Counted from the first letter of the stretch, positions 1 through 8,932 are shown. The stretch: DNA of 49,601 nt from Clostridia bacterium (GCA_017524445.1 JAFXVP010000051.1:1-49601); one strand, 5' to 3'. The notes: generated from the sequence alone by a model not told the origin. Translations and numbers: made by a program.

Positions 1-1
1 G

Positions 2-1360
2 CTCGGCGGCACGGTCGACGCGCTTGCGGTCAGCATGAACGGCATGGCGGACGATCAGAAGATCGCGGATTTTATTCTGCGTCCCGCGTTCCGCGCCGAC
101 GTCAGCGGTGTGAAAACCTGCGAGCTGCCGACGTACTTTTGCGAGCATGCACTGTCCATGCATGAGACGGAGCTGACCGACCGTCGGGATGCGATCGTGC
201 AGGCGATCACGGAGGGACGCACGGCGATCCTTCTGGACGGCGCAGGGAAGGCGATCCTCTGCGACACGCGCGGGTTCGTTTCGCGCGCGGTCGGCGAACC
301 GCAGAACGAAATGACGATCATGGGCCCGAAGGAAGCGTTTACGGAGAATATCCGCACGAACGTGACGCTTATGCGCCGTATCCTCAAACGGCCGGATTTC
401 GTCTGTGAATTCCGCGACGCGGGCGGCACGAACCGCACGAAGCTCGTGCTCTGCTATCTCGACGGCACGGTGAATCTCACGCTGCTTTCCGAGGTAAAGC
501 GGCGACTCGATACGATCTCGACCGATATGCGGCTGACGGTCGGCCGCGTTGAGCAGCTCATCGAGGATTACACGTATCTGCCGCTGCCGCAGATGCTGAA
601 AACGGAGCGACCTGACCGCGCGGCTTCCGCAGTGCTCGACGGGCGGATCGCGCTGCTTGTGGAGGGCTGTCCCCAGGCGGGCGTGCTGCCGATCACGATC
701 GGAGACCTCTTGGCAAGCGGCGAGGATCTCGATATGCGTCAGCCGGTCGGGACGGTCGTGCAGCTCATTCGCATGATCGGCGCGGTCCTTTCGACGTACC
801 TGCCCGCGTATTTTCTGGCGCTTGCGCTGCACCATCCGGGGCAGCTTTCGGGCGAGATCCTCGAAACCGTCGTCGCGTCCCGCGCGATGGTGTTTCTGCC
901 GCTGTGGATGGAGATGATCTTCCTCTTACTGGTGTTTCAGCTCGTGCGCGAGGCGGGACTTCGCGTGCCCGGCTCGATCGGTCACGCGATCGGGATCATC
1001 GGCGGTCTGCTCCTCGGTCAGGCGGCGGTATCGGCAAACATCGTTTCGACGGTCGTGCTCATCATCGTTGCGCTGACGGGGCTCGGCAATTTCGCGATCC
1101 CGGATTACAGCGCGCAGATTGCCGCATCCTACTATCGCGTGCTGCTCTGCGTCGCGGCGACGTTTGCGGGACTTCTGGGGATCACCGCAGCGGGACTTTG
1201 CGTCACTGCCGTGATGTGCTCTGCAAAGTCGTTCGGCGTCCCGTTCTTTGCGCCGTTCGCGCCGGTCACGAAGCATGCGGGGCATCTTTTATTCCGTTCG
1301 CGCATCCGAAACCGCGCGGGTGCGACCGACCCGATGAATCCCGTAAGGAGACGCGCATGA
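2..1360 (+). CDS. gerAA: GerA-family spore germinant receptor, A subunit (5' partial)
   Basis: A subunit of a GerA-type germinant receptor in the inner membrane of the dormant spore; it helps sense small-molecule germinants. The soluble N-terminal region carries the family hallmark GPKEAFTENIRTN (about bases 332-370). It is followed by a hydrophobic C-terminal half with several membrane segments (from about base 760) and a short basic tail. The frame is open to the left edge, and the visible start matches family sequence normally found some 50 residues inside, so the true start lies outside the window. The ATG at 35 is therefore probably internal. The stop overlaps the gerAB start as ATGA, which implies coupled translation. 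The subunit class is clear, but which Ger paralogue (A, B or K) cannot be decided. Confidence 0.9.
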   Translation, partial: LGGTVDALAVSMNGMADDQKIADFILRPAFRADVSGVKTCELPTYFCEHALSMHETELTDRRDAIVQAITEGRTAILLDGAGKAILCDTRGFVSRAVGEPQNEMTIMGPKEAFTENIRTNVTLMRRILKRPDFVCEFRDAGGTNRTKLVLCYLDGTVNLTLLSEVKRRLDTISTDMRLTVGRVEQLIEDYTYLPLPQMLKTERPDRAASAVLDGRIALLVEGCPQAGVLPITIGDLLASGEDLDMRQPVGTVVQLIRMIGAVLSTYLPAYFLALALHHPGQLSGEILETVVASRAMVFLPLWMEMIFLLLVFQLVREAGLRVPGSIGHAIGIIGGLLLGQAAVSANIVSTVVLIIVALTGLGNFAIPDYSAQIAASYYRVLLCVAATFAGLLGITAAGLCVTAVMCSAKSFGVPFFAPFAPVTKHAGHLLFRSRIRNRAGATDPMNPVRRRA

Positions 1361-2448
1361 ACCTCCGCATCGGGGCATTCGGGCGGCAGGAGACCGCGTC
1401 CATGGTGCTGATCGCGGCGTTTTTCAGCGGATGCTTCGGCATGGACAGCCACGCGCTGTATGCGGACGGAAACGCGTCGTACCTCGTGCAGATCATCGCG
1501 ACCGTGCAGGCGCTGCTGCTGTTTGAAGGAACGGTGTGGGTGCTGCGCCTGCGCGGAGGAAACGACCTTTCCGCGCTGATCGGGCGTTCGCGGCTGAAAC
1601 GGCTGCTTGCGATCCCGCTGATCCTTGCGTTGGTCCTTGCCGCCATGCAGCCGCTCGAGAGCTTTCTTCTGACCATGACGCAGTACGTTTTTACGGATGC
1701 AAAGCAGGTCGCCGTATGCCTGTATCTTTTGCCGTGCCTGTTCCTTCTGACTGCGCTCGGCGCGGAAACGCTGATGCGGACGGCGCGGATCCTGCTGCCG
1801 ATCCTGCTTCTTTCGATCGTCGCCGCTGTTTTATCGGGGATCAGACAATATCACCTGTACCGCATCCATCCGATCCCGTTCGGCGAGCCGGTCCGCATCT
1901 TTACGCAGGCGGGAAGCGCGCAGATCCGCGCGGCGGCGCCGCTTCTTGCGCTTCTTTGCGTCGGCGAGGGCACGCAGGACCGGATGGCGATGCGCAGCGG
2001 CGGGCGTATCGGCGCGATCGCGGGCGGGCTGATCGCTGCTGCAGCGCTGTTTGCACTTTCCATGACGTTTCCATATACGCAGCTTATCGACATGCCCGCG
2101 CCGTTCTATCGAATGCTCGTGGAGGTGCGCGCCGAAAACCCGACGCTGCGGCTCGACCGCGCTGTGCTGTTTCTCTGGCTTTCCGGCGCGATCCTAAGCT
2201 CTGCGTTTTATCTGTACGCCGCGAGCGTGCTGTTTGCAAAAAGCTTTCGCGTGCGGGATATCCGTCCCGTCGCGCTGTGTATGAGCGGGATCGCGGTGAC
2301 GCTGATCCTGGTGTTGTATTATGATTCGAAAACGACCGCGGCGATCCTCGAACGGCTGTACCGCGACGCGTGGGTGCTCATTTCCGTGCCGTTCCCGCTG
2401 ATCCTGCTGAATCCGAAAAGGAGGAGACCATGCGCCGTATCCCATTGA
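1357..2448 (+). CDS. gerAB: GerA-type germinant receptor, B subunit (spore germination permease)
   Basis: Integral membrane B subunit of the germinant receptor, related to the amino acid-polyamine-organocation transporters and thought to form the germinant-binding pocket. The 363-residue length is typical. About ten hydrophobic segments can be traced, starting at ASMVLIAAFFSGCFGM near the N terminus. I chose the ATG at 1357 because it overlaps the gerAA stop by 4 bases and has AAGGAG at 1345-1350. The same frame is open much further upstream, inside gerAA, which is only a by-product of high GC. The 3' end overlaps gerAC by 19 bases. Paralogue assignment is not possible. Confidence 0.88.
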   Translation: MNLRIGAFGRQETASMVLIAAFFSGCFGMDSHALYADGNASYLVQIIATVQALLLFEGTVWVLRLRGGNDLSALIGRSRLKRLLAIPLILALVLAAMQPLESFLLTMTQYVFTDAKQVAVCLYLLPCLFLLTALGAETLMRTARILLPILLLSIVAAVLSGIRQYHLYRIHPIPFGEPVRIFTQAGSAQIRAAAPLLALLCVGEGTQDRMAMRSGGRIGAIAGGLIAAAALFALSMTFPYTQLIDMPAPFYRMLVEVRAENPTLRLDRAVLFLWLSGAILSSAFYLYAASVLFAKSFRVRDIRPVALCMSGIAVTLILVLYYDSKTTAAILERLYRDAWVLISVPFPLILLNPKRRRPCAVSH

Positions 2449-3575
2449 TCCTGCTGCTTAGCACGCTGCTTCTCGGCTGCATGCAGTCCAAAAACATCGA
2501 CGAATACGCGTACGTGCTGAACGTCGGCGTCGAGCGCGGCACGACGATGCCGTATTTGGTGACCGTGCTCGTCTCGGTCCCCGGCGGAACGGAGGACACG
2601 AAGGTTGAAAATGTGGTGATCACAGCGGAGGCGCGGTCCTTTTCGGAGGCGTGCGAAACGCTGAACGCGGCGTATCCGAGCAGGCTTAGCTTTGCGCGCG
2701 CGTCGCTTCTGGCGATCGGTGAGGACCTCGCAAAGGACGGTGCGCAGACGGCGTTCCTCGATTTTGCGTTCGGCAAGCCGGACCTCTGGCCGAATCTGCG
2801 CACGGTTGTGGTCAAGCCGCCGATCCGCGGCGTGTTTGAGGGCTGGATCACGGAAGCGGACCCGTCTCTCCGCAAGATCAAGACGGCGGTGGGGGACCTT
2901 TCGAACGAATCCGGCACGACGGCGGACATCGGGTACAGCACATACCTCGAGGCGATCTCGGACAAACGGTTCGACGCAATGCTCGCGTACGCGGGCGTGA
3001 ACGGGTACGGACTCGAACCGGATCTTTTGGGCGGGGAAGCGTATCCGCACGTCGGCGGGTCGCTGCTTATAGAGAGCGCACTGAAAACCTCAACGGCGGG
3101 CAGCGCCGTGTTCGACGGAGACCACATGGTCGGGATCCTGGACGGCAGGCATACGATGGAGGTGCTGATGGTGACGGACGCGTTCCGAAAGGGCGGGATG
3201 CGCTTCACGCTGCCGGACGGGAGCGCGCTCGACGCAGCGCTGTACCGCATGCGCACGCCGAAGATCCGTCTGAAAAACGGCACAGCGACCGTGGAGCTGT
3301 TTCTGGAAGCGGATATTCTCGAACCGGCGTTTGCTTCGGCGGATCGGGACGCGCTGATAACCTTCCTGCAGGATCAACTTGAAACGGAGCTGAATGCGGT
3401 CCTTTCCGCGCTGCAAAGCGTCAACAGCGACGCAATGGGCTTTGGGCGGTTCCGCGCAAAGCAGTTCAGAACGGCGGCGGAATGGGAAGCGTGCGGCTGG
3501 AAAGCGGAGTATCAGAAGCTTTCTGTCACGTTTTCGGTAACGCTGATGCGCGGGCACGACCCGGAAAGGGCGTGA
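2430..3575 (+). CDS. gerAC: GerA-type germinant receptor, C subunit (lipoprotein)
   Basis: C subunit of the germinant receptor, a lipoprotein anchored on the outer face of the spore inner membrane. The 381-residue protein starts with a short lipoprotein signal peptide; lipobox LLGC puts the lipidated cysteine near residue 16. The family pattern NVGVERG and the late FLEADILE-type segment fit the Ger(x)C fold. I chose the ATG at 2430 because GGAGGAG precedes it at the right distance and only this start gives a signal peptide. The order A-B-C with overlapping ends is the classic tricistronic receptor operon, normally transcribed in the forespore; no forespore promoter can be seen because the 5' end is outside the window. 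Confidence 0.9.
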   Translation: MRRIPLILLLSTLLLGCMQSKNIDEYAYVLNVGVERGTTMPYLVTVLVSVPGGTEDTKVENVVITAEARSFSEACETLNAAYPSRLSFARASLLAIGEDLAKDGAQTAFLDFAFGKPDLWPNLRTVVVKPPIRGVFEGWITEADPSLRKIKTAVGDLSNESGTTADIGYSTYLEAISDKRFDAMLAYAGVNGYGLEPDLLGGEAYPHVGGSLLIESALKTSTAGSAVFDGDHMVGILDGRHTMEVLMVTDAFRKGGMRFTLPDGSALDAALYRMRTPKIRLKNGTATVELFLEADILEPAFASADRDALITFLQDQLETELNAVLSALQSVNSDAMGFGRFRAKQFRTAAEWEACGWKAEYQKLSVTFSVTLMRGHDPERA

Positions 3576-3579
3576 AAGG

Positions 3580-3750
3580 ATGCTTTTGTTTTTCGGTATG
3601 CAGCTCGTTCCGCTTGCATACGGGACCCTGTATCTTGTACACAGCTTCAAAAAGAAGCGAGTAGGGCAGGCGCTTGCGGCGCTTACGCTGATCCTGCTGC
3701 TGCTTGCCTCACTTTCCGTCCTTGCATGGGAATTTCTCACCGCGCCGTAA
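3580..3750 (+). CDS. Small two-helix membrane protein, candidate germinant-receptor D subunit
   Basis: A 56-residue ORF starting 4 bases after gerAC, with a purine-rich GGAAAGGG about 10 bases upstream. It has two hydrophobic segments (about residues 2-20 and 30-53) joined by a basic turn, HSFKKKR. Some GerA-type operons encode small proteins of this size with two membrane segments, called D subunits, which modulate germinant response. Position, size and topology fit that role, but there is no diagnostic motif, so this is inference. The gene ends 6 bases before the hairpin of a strong terminator, so it belongs to the ger transcript. Confidence 0.65.
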   Translation: MLLFFGMQLVPLAYGTLYLVHSFKKKRVGQALAALTLILLLLASLSVLAWEFLTAP

Positions 3751-3755
3751 ACAAA

Positions 3756-3779
3756 AAAGCCGCCGATAATGGCGGCTTT
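3756..3779. terminator. Bidirectional intrinsic terminator between the ger operon and gntR
   Basis: Perfect stem GCCGCC (3759-3764) and GGCGGC (3771-3776) with loop GATAAT, flanked by AAA on one side and TTT on the other. It lies between convergent genes and can serve both strands. Confidence 0.85.
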
Positions 3780-3793
3780 CGTGCGTTCGAAAT

Positions 3794-4462
3794 TTAGCGG
3801 ACGCTTTCGGGGATCAGCGCGGCGGCGTCCATGATATGCGCCTGCAGGAGCTTTACCGCTTCGTCGGCGTCGCCGGCTTTGCAGGCGGCAAGGATATTTT
3901 CATGCTCCACGACGGACACTTCGCGTTCCGCGGCGTCGCCGTAGAAGCCGGATCTGAGATAGCGGTTGATGTTCGCCTGAATGATCTCCATCAGCATGTC
4001 CGCGATCGGATTGTTTGCCTTCGCGGTCAAAACCTCGTGGAAGCGGATATTCAGCTTCTCGGAAGCGAGCGTGTCGCTGACCTTGCGCTGTTCATCGAGA
4101 ATCGCGTCCAATGCGGCAAAGTCCTCTTCGGTCATATGTGGGATGGCTTCTCTGAGCATCGCGATGGAAATTGCAGCGCGGACTTTCATACAATTGATGA
4201 GCATTTCACGCGAAAGCTCCGTGACCGTTGCGCCGCGGTTGGCGTGGATCGTCACAAGATGCTGCGCTTCAAGCTGGCGGAGCGCTTCGCGGACCGGAAT
4301 GTGACTCACGTTCAGTGCGGCGGAGATCTCATCCTGCTTCAGCTGCATACCGCCGGGCAATGCTCCGTTGACAATACCTGCGCGCAGAACGCGATACACC
4401 CATTCCTGCGTTCCGAACCCATCACGATTTTCAACATTGGCTGCAAGTGCCTTGTAATCCAT
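3794..4462 (-). CDS. GntR-family transcriptional regulator, FCD (FadR-like) subfamily
   Basis: DNA-binding regulator of 222 residues. The N-terminal winged helix-turn-helix covers about residues 15-85 (LNVSHIPVREALRQLEA is the recognition-helix region). The all-helical FCD ligand domain follows, with conserved histidines such as RFHEVL and VVEHENILAACKAGD that usually hold a metal and bind a small organic acid. The ligand cannot be predicted, and no metabolic gene lies next to it, so the regulated target is unknown. It has its own promoter at 4516-4544 and ends at the terminator shared with the ger operon. Confidence 0.88.
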   Translation of the reverse strand: MDYKALAANVENRDGFGTQEWVYRVLRAGIVNGALPGGMQLKQDEISAALNVSHIPVREALRQLEAQHLVTIHANRGATVTELSREMLINCMKVRAAISIAMLREAIPHMTEEDFAALDAILDEQRKVSDTLASEKLNIRFHEVLTAKANNPIADMLMEIIQANINRYLRSGFYGDAAEREVSVVEHENILAACKAGDADEAVKLLQAHIMDAAALIPESVR

Positions 4463-4515
4463 AATTTCTCACTCTCCATTTTCATATTATGGCAACAATA
4501 CAATTACCCATGTAT

Positions 4516-4544
4516 AATATAATATAAATTCGTCAATTCGTCAA
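4516..4544 (-). promoter_or_regulatory. Predicted sigma-A promoter of the GntR regulator
   Basis: On the minus strand: -35 TTGACG (4539-4544), 17-base spacer, -10 TATATT (4516-4521). The TTGACG hexamer and its flank are repeated 8 bases further on (4531-4536), giving a short direct repeat that could be an operator. Downstream is a 54-base leader. Confidence 0.6.
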
Positions 4545-4570
4545 CCTCTGATTTTTCAGAATATATAATT

Positions 4571-6916
4571 TCAGGGTAAAAACGTGATCGAATGCTGCAC
4601 AAAGATTATCCGTTTGCCGCTTGCACGCCCGCAGATGGGCGTTCCGTCGATCAGAAGCGCGGGGTGGACGGGAACGACGTAATAGGCGTACGTACCGTTC
4701 AGCCGATCGACGGGATCGGAAACATGCACGGGGTAGGCGGCGTTTTCAACGGTCGTGAGCAGGATCGAAAAGCCGTCTTCATCCTCACGATAGAGTCGGT
4801 AGGACATGCAGCGGGAGGGCGGGGTAAAGGTGATCTCGGCAGCGTCGTCGGAAAGCGTAACGGTAAGATCGGTCGGCGGGTCTGGGATCTGCCAGTATTC
4901 CGTGACCGCTTTCGGCTCCGTGCCGCGCACAAAGTATTCAGAGACGGTCTGATCCTTTGGCGTTAAGCTTCCCGCAAGCACGGCGACGTGTTCGTTTTCG
5001 AGCGTAGCCTTGTCGAGCGCGACGGAGACGACGCTGTCCGGCACGGCAAAATCCGGCGCGTTTCCGTCCGGGTACAGCGCGGAAAAGACCTCGGACAGCA
5101 GCATGGCGGGATACGTTCCGCCGCCGCAGTCCTTCGGGAGACAGCGCCCGTTTTCTGCGTCGTCAAACCCCATCCACACGACGGCGGCGTAATCGGGATT
5201 GTAGCAGGCAAGCCATATATCGCGGTTGCCGGTCTCGTCGCCGACGGTGCCGGTCTTTGCCGCAAGCGGGATCCGGATCGAGGATAGCTGGCTTGCGGTG
5301 CCCTTCTCGGCGACGTTCACGAGCAGCGAGGTCAGCACGAACGCGTTGCCCTCGGACATGACGCGCATTTCTTCCGGTACATGTCGATAGAGCTCCGTAC
5401 CCGCGCGGTCGGTGATCCGCGTGACGACATACGGTGCGCGGCAGATCCCGCCGGAGGCAAGCGCTGCGTACGCGCCGCACAGCCGATACGGCGACACGCC
5501 GTAGGTAAATCCGCCGAGCGCGAGCGTCAGCGAATCGTCGCGCACGTCGAATGGAATACCGAACCGCGACGCGAACGACTTGCAGCGTTCGACGCCGAGG
5601 TCACGGAACAAAAGAACGGCGGGGATATTCAAGGACCGCGTGACCGCCTCGCGCATCGTGACCCAACCCGCATAGCGCCCGTTCGCGTTCTTCGGCGTAT
5701 AATCGCCGAAATCGACCGCGTCGTCGAGCAGCATGGATGCGGCGGTACAGCCCGATTCGAGCGCGGGCGCGTAAACGAGGATCGGCTTGATCGCACTGCC
5801 CGGCTGCCGACGGATGCGCGTGGCGCGGTTGAAGCCGAGCGCGGCGTCGTTGTTTCTCCCGCCCATAATCGCCGAAACGCCGCCGGTCTTGGCATCGATC
5901 AGCACCAGCGCGCCCTCCGCGGATTCGTTTTCGTACGTCGGGAAATATGCGTCGTTTGCAAACGCGTTTGCCGCAATGCGCTGTGCGTTTTGATCCAGCG
6001 CCGTTTCGATCGTGAGACCGCTTGTAAGCAGCGTATCGAGATCGCAGTCAAGCAGCCGACACGCTTCTGTGAGAGCAAGGTCGATATAGGAATCGTGCTT
6101 TTGCTTCTGCACGTCGGAGATCAGAACAAGCGGTTCCGCCTTCGCTTCGGCCGCGGCGTTTGCGTCGATCATGCCGTACTCGACCATCAGATCGAGGATG
6201 ACGCCGCGGCGGCCCACGGACGCCTCGGGGCGAAGATGCGGCGCGTAGGTCGCGGGGGATTTCAAAACGCCCGCCAAAAGCGCGCTCTCGGCAAGCGTCA
6301 GCTCGCTTGCGTGCACGCCGAAATAGCCCTCCGCGGCTGCCTCGATGCCGTAATAGCCGCCGCCGAAATAGACGCGGTTCAGGTAACAGGCAAGGATCTC
6401 GTCCTTCGAAAGGAGCTGTTCGAGCCGGTAGGAGAGGATCGCCTCGTCCACCTTGCGGTCGAGCGTCTTCTCCGAGGAGAGATGCGTGAGCTTGATGAGC
6501 TGCTGCGTGATGGTGCTCGCGCCTTCCACGTAGGAACCGGCGCGCAGATCGTTCAGCGCCGCGCCCGCGATGCGGATGAGATCGAAGCCGGGATGGGAAT
6601 AAAACCTTGCGTCCTCGGCGGCGAGAAAGGCGTTTTTGACGTGATCGGGAAGCGCGTCCAGACCGATGGAGACGCGGTTTTCGTGCAGATACAGCCGGGA
6701 GACGACCGTGCCGTCGCGGTCCTTGACGAGCAGTGTTTCCTCACTCGCGTAGATCTTTTCGAGGTCGAGCATGTGCCACGCGTCCTGCGAGAACAGCCAC
6801 ACCGCACCGCAAAGCAGCGGTGCGAGGACCAGCAGCAGAACGGCGCACAAAAAACGCCGACGGCGGCGTCGGCGGTATAAGCTTTGACAGGTTCGGATGG
6901 CTTTTTGCTCGCACAT
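4571..6916 (-). CDS. Class A penicillin-binding protein (bifunctional peptidoglycan synthase)
   Basis: Polymerises glycan strands and cross-links peptides outside the membrane. From the ATG at 6916 (781 residues): basic cytoplasmic tail (RRRRRRR, residues 15-21), one membrane helix (about 22-43), glycosyltransferase domain with EDARFYSHPG (catalytic Glu near 101) and GASTITQQL, then transpeptidase domain with SAIK (Ser near 374), SLN (428-430) and KTGT (from 554). A C-terminal fibronectin-III-like region (about 690-780) replaces the PASTA or OB domains of some relatives. The start is uncertain: neither this ATG nor a TTG at 6973 has a clear ribosome site, and the TTG would overlap the upstream gene. 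Last gene of the 8782-4571 operon. Confidence 0.9.
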   Translation of the reverse strand: MCEQKAIRTCQSLYRRRRRRRFLCAVLLLVLAPLLCGAVWLFSQDAWHMLDLEKIYASEETLLVKDRDGTVVSRLYLHENRVSIGLDALPDHVKNAFLAAEDARFYSHPGFDLIRIAGAALNDLRAGSYVEGASTITQQLIKLTHLSSEKTLDRKVDEAILSYRLEQLLSKDEILACYLNRVYFGGGYYGIEAAAEGYFGVHASELTLAESALLAGVLKSPATYAPHLRPEASVGRRGVILDLMVEYGMIDANAAAEAKAEPLVLISDVQKQKHDSYIDLALTEACRLLDCDLDTLLTSGLTIETALDQNAQRIAANAFANDAYFPTYENESAEGALVLIDAKTGGVSAIMGGRNNDAALGFNRATRIRRQPGSAIKPILVYAPALESGCTAASMLLDDAVDFGDYTPKNANGRYAGWVTMREAVTRSLNIPAVLLFRDLGVERCKSFASRFGIPFDVRDDSLTLALGGFTYGVSPYRLCGAYAALASGGICRAPYVVTRITDRAGTELYRHVPEEMRVMSEGNAFVLTSLLVNVAEKGTASQLSSIRIPLAAKTGTVGDETGNRDIWLACYNPDYAAVVWMGFDDAENGRCLPKDCGGGTYPAMLLSEVFSALYPDGNAPDFAVPDSVVSVALDKATLENEHVAVLAGSLTPKDQTVSEYFVRGTEPKAVTEYWQIPDPPTDLTVTLSDDAAEITFTPPSRCMSYRLYREDEDGFSILLTTVENAAYPVHVSDPVDRLNGTYAYYVVPVHPALLIDGTPICGRASGKRIIFVQHSITFLP

Positions 6917-6945
6917 ACAAACAGTATGCCGCGCAGGCGGTTTTC

Positions 6946-7476
6946 CTATGCGCGCGGGAGCAGAAAGCGGCAAATGCGTTTGCGGTACGCTTTCAAAGCA
7001 AGCTGATAGGCCGCGTCAAGCAAAAAGAGGAAGAGCAGGACGCCGAGCCCGACGAGCACGGTGATCAAAGGCGAAAACATTGCAACAAGATCAACGCTGA
7101 GAAAACGCAGTCCGAAAACGACGAGCGCGGTCCACAGCACCGTGATCCCGACCGGCAGCAGCGTCGCAAGGCGTTTGTTCCTGAGATCGCGCATCGCGTG
7201 GCGCAGCGGAACGTACGGCGCAAGCATACAGACGAACGCGAGCCACGCGTAATGCGGCACGGGCAGAAACAGCACGATCGCGGCGATCAGCACGTCGCAG
7301 AAAACAGCGTATCCGTACAGGCGTTCCTCGCAGAGCGGCAGCATAATAAGCGCGATCGGCAGGAAAAAGAGCAGCGCAAAGAACCCGGTCAGCTCCGCCG
7401 CACACAGCAGCAGAAGACCGAGCAGTCCGCACATCGGCACGAGCCGCATGGGGGATGGTTGCCGTTCGTTTCTCAT
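6946..7476 (-). CDS. Small polytopic membrane protein of unknown function
   Basis: A 176-residue, very hydrophobic protein with about five predicted membrane segments, a basic N terminus and a basic C-terminal tail ending RKRICRFLLPRA. I do not recognise the family. It starts 2 bases after the ypsA stop and lies just upstream of the penicillin-binding protein, so it is co-transcribed with both; a cell-envelope role is a guess from context. It ends with TAG, which only one other complete gene in the window uses. Confidence 0.65.
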   Translation of the reverse strand: MRNERQPSPMRLVPMCGLLGLLLLCAAELTGFFALLFFLPIALIMLPLCEERLYGYAVFCDVLIAAIVLFLPVPHYAWLAFVCMLAPYVPLRHAMRDLRNKRLATLLPVGITVLWTALVVFGLRFLSVDLVAMFSPLITVLVGLGVLLFLFLLDAAYQLALKAYRKRICRFLLPRA

Positions 7477-7478
7477 CG

Positions 7479-7943
7479 TCAGATCCGAAGGACCGTAAGG
7501 CCCTTTGCCTCCGCCATTTTGAGCGTCTGCGCAGAACCGCTGCAGCTTCTGCGCACGTACGCGATACAGACCGAAGAATCGTTCACCATGCGCGCGTTTC
7601 GTTCGCGCATGCAGCCGGGATGGTACGTTTCGGACAGGTACAGAACCTCGTCCGCATCATTTAAAAGCCGCTGATAGCGCAGCATATCGGCGGGGGAATA
7701 GGCGTTCGCCTGCCCGCGGTGCGGGACAAAGACCGAAAGCGTGACGGACGGATCGACCTTTTTTTGTGCAAGGATCCATTCGCCTGCCAGAAGATCAAAG
7801 CCCTTCGCGCCGCCGACGATGAATCGACAACAGCCCAAGCGGATCGCGTCGTTGATCGCGGCTTCCAGCGAAGCAAGAAGCTTTGCGTAAGCCTCCGAAT
7901 CCCGGGCGGGCAGATCGCGGTGCCCGGTAAAGCAGCAGGTCAC
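7479..7943 (-). CDS. ypsA: YpsA-like SLOG-fold protein (DUF1273)
   Basis: A 154-residue protein opening with CCFTGHRDLP, the signature of the YpsA/DUF1273 branch of the SLOG (Rossmann-like) superfamily, followed by the glycine-rich VGGAKGFDLLAGE element predicted to bind a nucleotide or nucleotide-derived ligand. In Bacillus relatives YpsA influences cell division, but the biochemical role is not settled. The start overlaps the stop of the upstream phospholipase-like gene by 4 bases, so the two are probably translationally coupled. The family assignment is firm; the role here is inferred. Confidence 0.85.
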   Translation of the reverse strand: MTCCFTGHRDLPARDSEAYAKLLASLEAAINDAIRLGCCRFIVGGAKGFDLLAGEWILAQKKVDPSVTLSVFVPHRGQANAYSPADMLRYQRLLNDADEVLYLSETYHPGCMRERNARMVNDSSVCIAYVRRSCSGSAQTLKMAEAKGLTVLRI

Positions 7944-8782
7944 GGGAGCACCCCCTTTCGCATCGTGCGGCCGTGCAGCAGCTGCGTAAGCGTTTCCCGA
8001 TCATCCGCGTCGAACGCCGTGATCAGCGTAACGGCAAGCGTTTTCGCCTCGTCCAGAAGCATCGGAACGCTTTCATCGCGCACGCGGTCCGGCTCCCACG
8101 GCGAAGCCCAGCTTTTACGCGCAAGGTTCATACAGCCGGCCGAATCCTTGTGATCGGGACCGATCAGAAAATCGGAAACGGCGCCCGGCTTTTTGAACAG
8201 GCGTTCGAAGAAGCGCAGAAAGCGGTACCGGCGGTTGTTCGGATCGTACAGGAACGGCACGAGCCGTTTGTATTTTCGAACGCCGCGCACGTACGCGCCG
8301 GAAACGTCCGTGCCGCAAAGCGCTTTTGATACGTCCGCAAGCAGCGCGTCGATCGGCTTGGGATCCCCGCTTGCGGCAAGCAAAGCCCGGTACGGGAAAG
8401 CGTTCTTCGTTTCCGCATAGACGACCGAGTCGATCACGCCTTCGAACCGCGAATGCGCACTGCCGGGGTGACCCGCGTCGACGTATGGATGCAGCGTACT
8501 GTCCAGCGCGATATGGGTCAGAAATCCGTAAAGGTACGGACGCAGGGACGCGTCGGCTTTTTCGGAAAGCGCAGAAAACAACGCGTCGCAGTCGAGCCCG
8601 TGCAGGACGTTGCCGTGCTTTTTCTGATGCGGTATAAACGGCGTCGGCGGCAGGCGGTCGTAGAAATAATAATCCGGTCCGAGACAACCCAGAAGATAGA
8701 ACTCCCCGAGTGCTTCGAGCGGTTTTCCGACCGCTTCGGCGACACGCGCGCCGAATATGAGATGCGTACAAACGTTTGGCAT
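7940..8782 (-). CDS. Zinc-dependent phospholipase C-like protein
   Basis: The 280-residue protein begins MPNVCTHLIFG and keeps the histidine and aspartate pattern of the zinc-dependent phospholipase C / S1-P1 fold: the N-terminal THLIFG, LLGCLGPDYYFYD, and YGFLTHIALDSTLHPYVD with its metal-binding histidines. There is no signal peptide, so unlike clostridial alpha-toxin it is probably cytoplasmic, as in many small members annotated this way in Clostridia. The substrate is unknown. The frame extends upstream to 8860, but the ATG at 8782 matches the usual family start. It is the first gene of a minus-strand operon with ypsA, a membrane protein and a penicillin-binding protein. Confidence 0.78.
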   Translation of the reverse strand: MPNVCTHLIFGARVAEAVGKPLEALGEFYLLGCLGPDYYFYDRLPPTPFIPHQKKHGNVLHGLDCDALFSALSEKADASLRPYLYGFLTHIALDSTLHPYVDAGHPGSAHSRFEGVIDSVVYAETKNAFPYRALLAASGDPKPIDALLADVSKALCGTDVSGAYVRGVRKYKRLVPFLYDPNNRRYRFLRFFERLFKKPGAVSDFLIGPDHKDSAGCMNLARKSWASPWEPDRVRDESVPMLLDEAKTLAVTLITAFDADDRETLTQLLHGRTMRKGVLP

Positions 8783-8787
8783 ATGGA

Positions 8788-8798
8788 TATGATACCAT
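8788..8798 (-). promoter_or_regulatory. Possible extended -10 promoter of the 8782-4571 operon
   Basis: On the minus strand the sequence TGGTATCAT (a TG-n extended -10 with TATCAT) lies a few bases before the ATG at 8782. No good -35 is visible. If used, transcription would start almost at the start codon, giving a leaderless message; no Shine-Dalgarno sequence is seen either. Weak evidence. Confidence 0.3.
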
Positions 8799-8932
8799 AA
8801 TTTCCCGATTTTGTATCCGTTTTGCGGAGTTTTTTTAATCTTTTTGTAAACGAAATGCAAAATCTCTTCCGATTTGCAAAATGCGTGCTAAAATGAGATC
8901 ATAGGAAATGAGCGCGGAGGTGGAGCATACCC

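Noticed and set aside
904..1356. Upstream extension of the gerAB frame
   Set aside because: The extension lies within gerAA and reads as Arg-rich shadow sequence; the ATG at 1357 with AAGGAG gives the normal family length.
5381..6880. 499-codon plus-strand frame
   Set aside because: Antisense to the penicillin-binding protein, whose catalytic motifs are all present.
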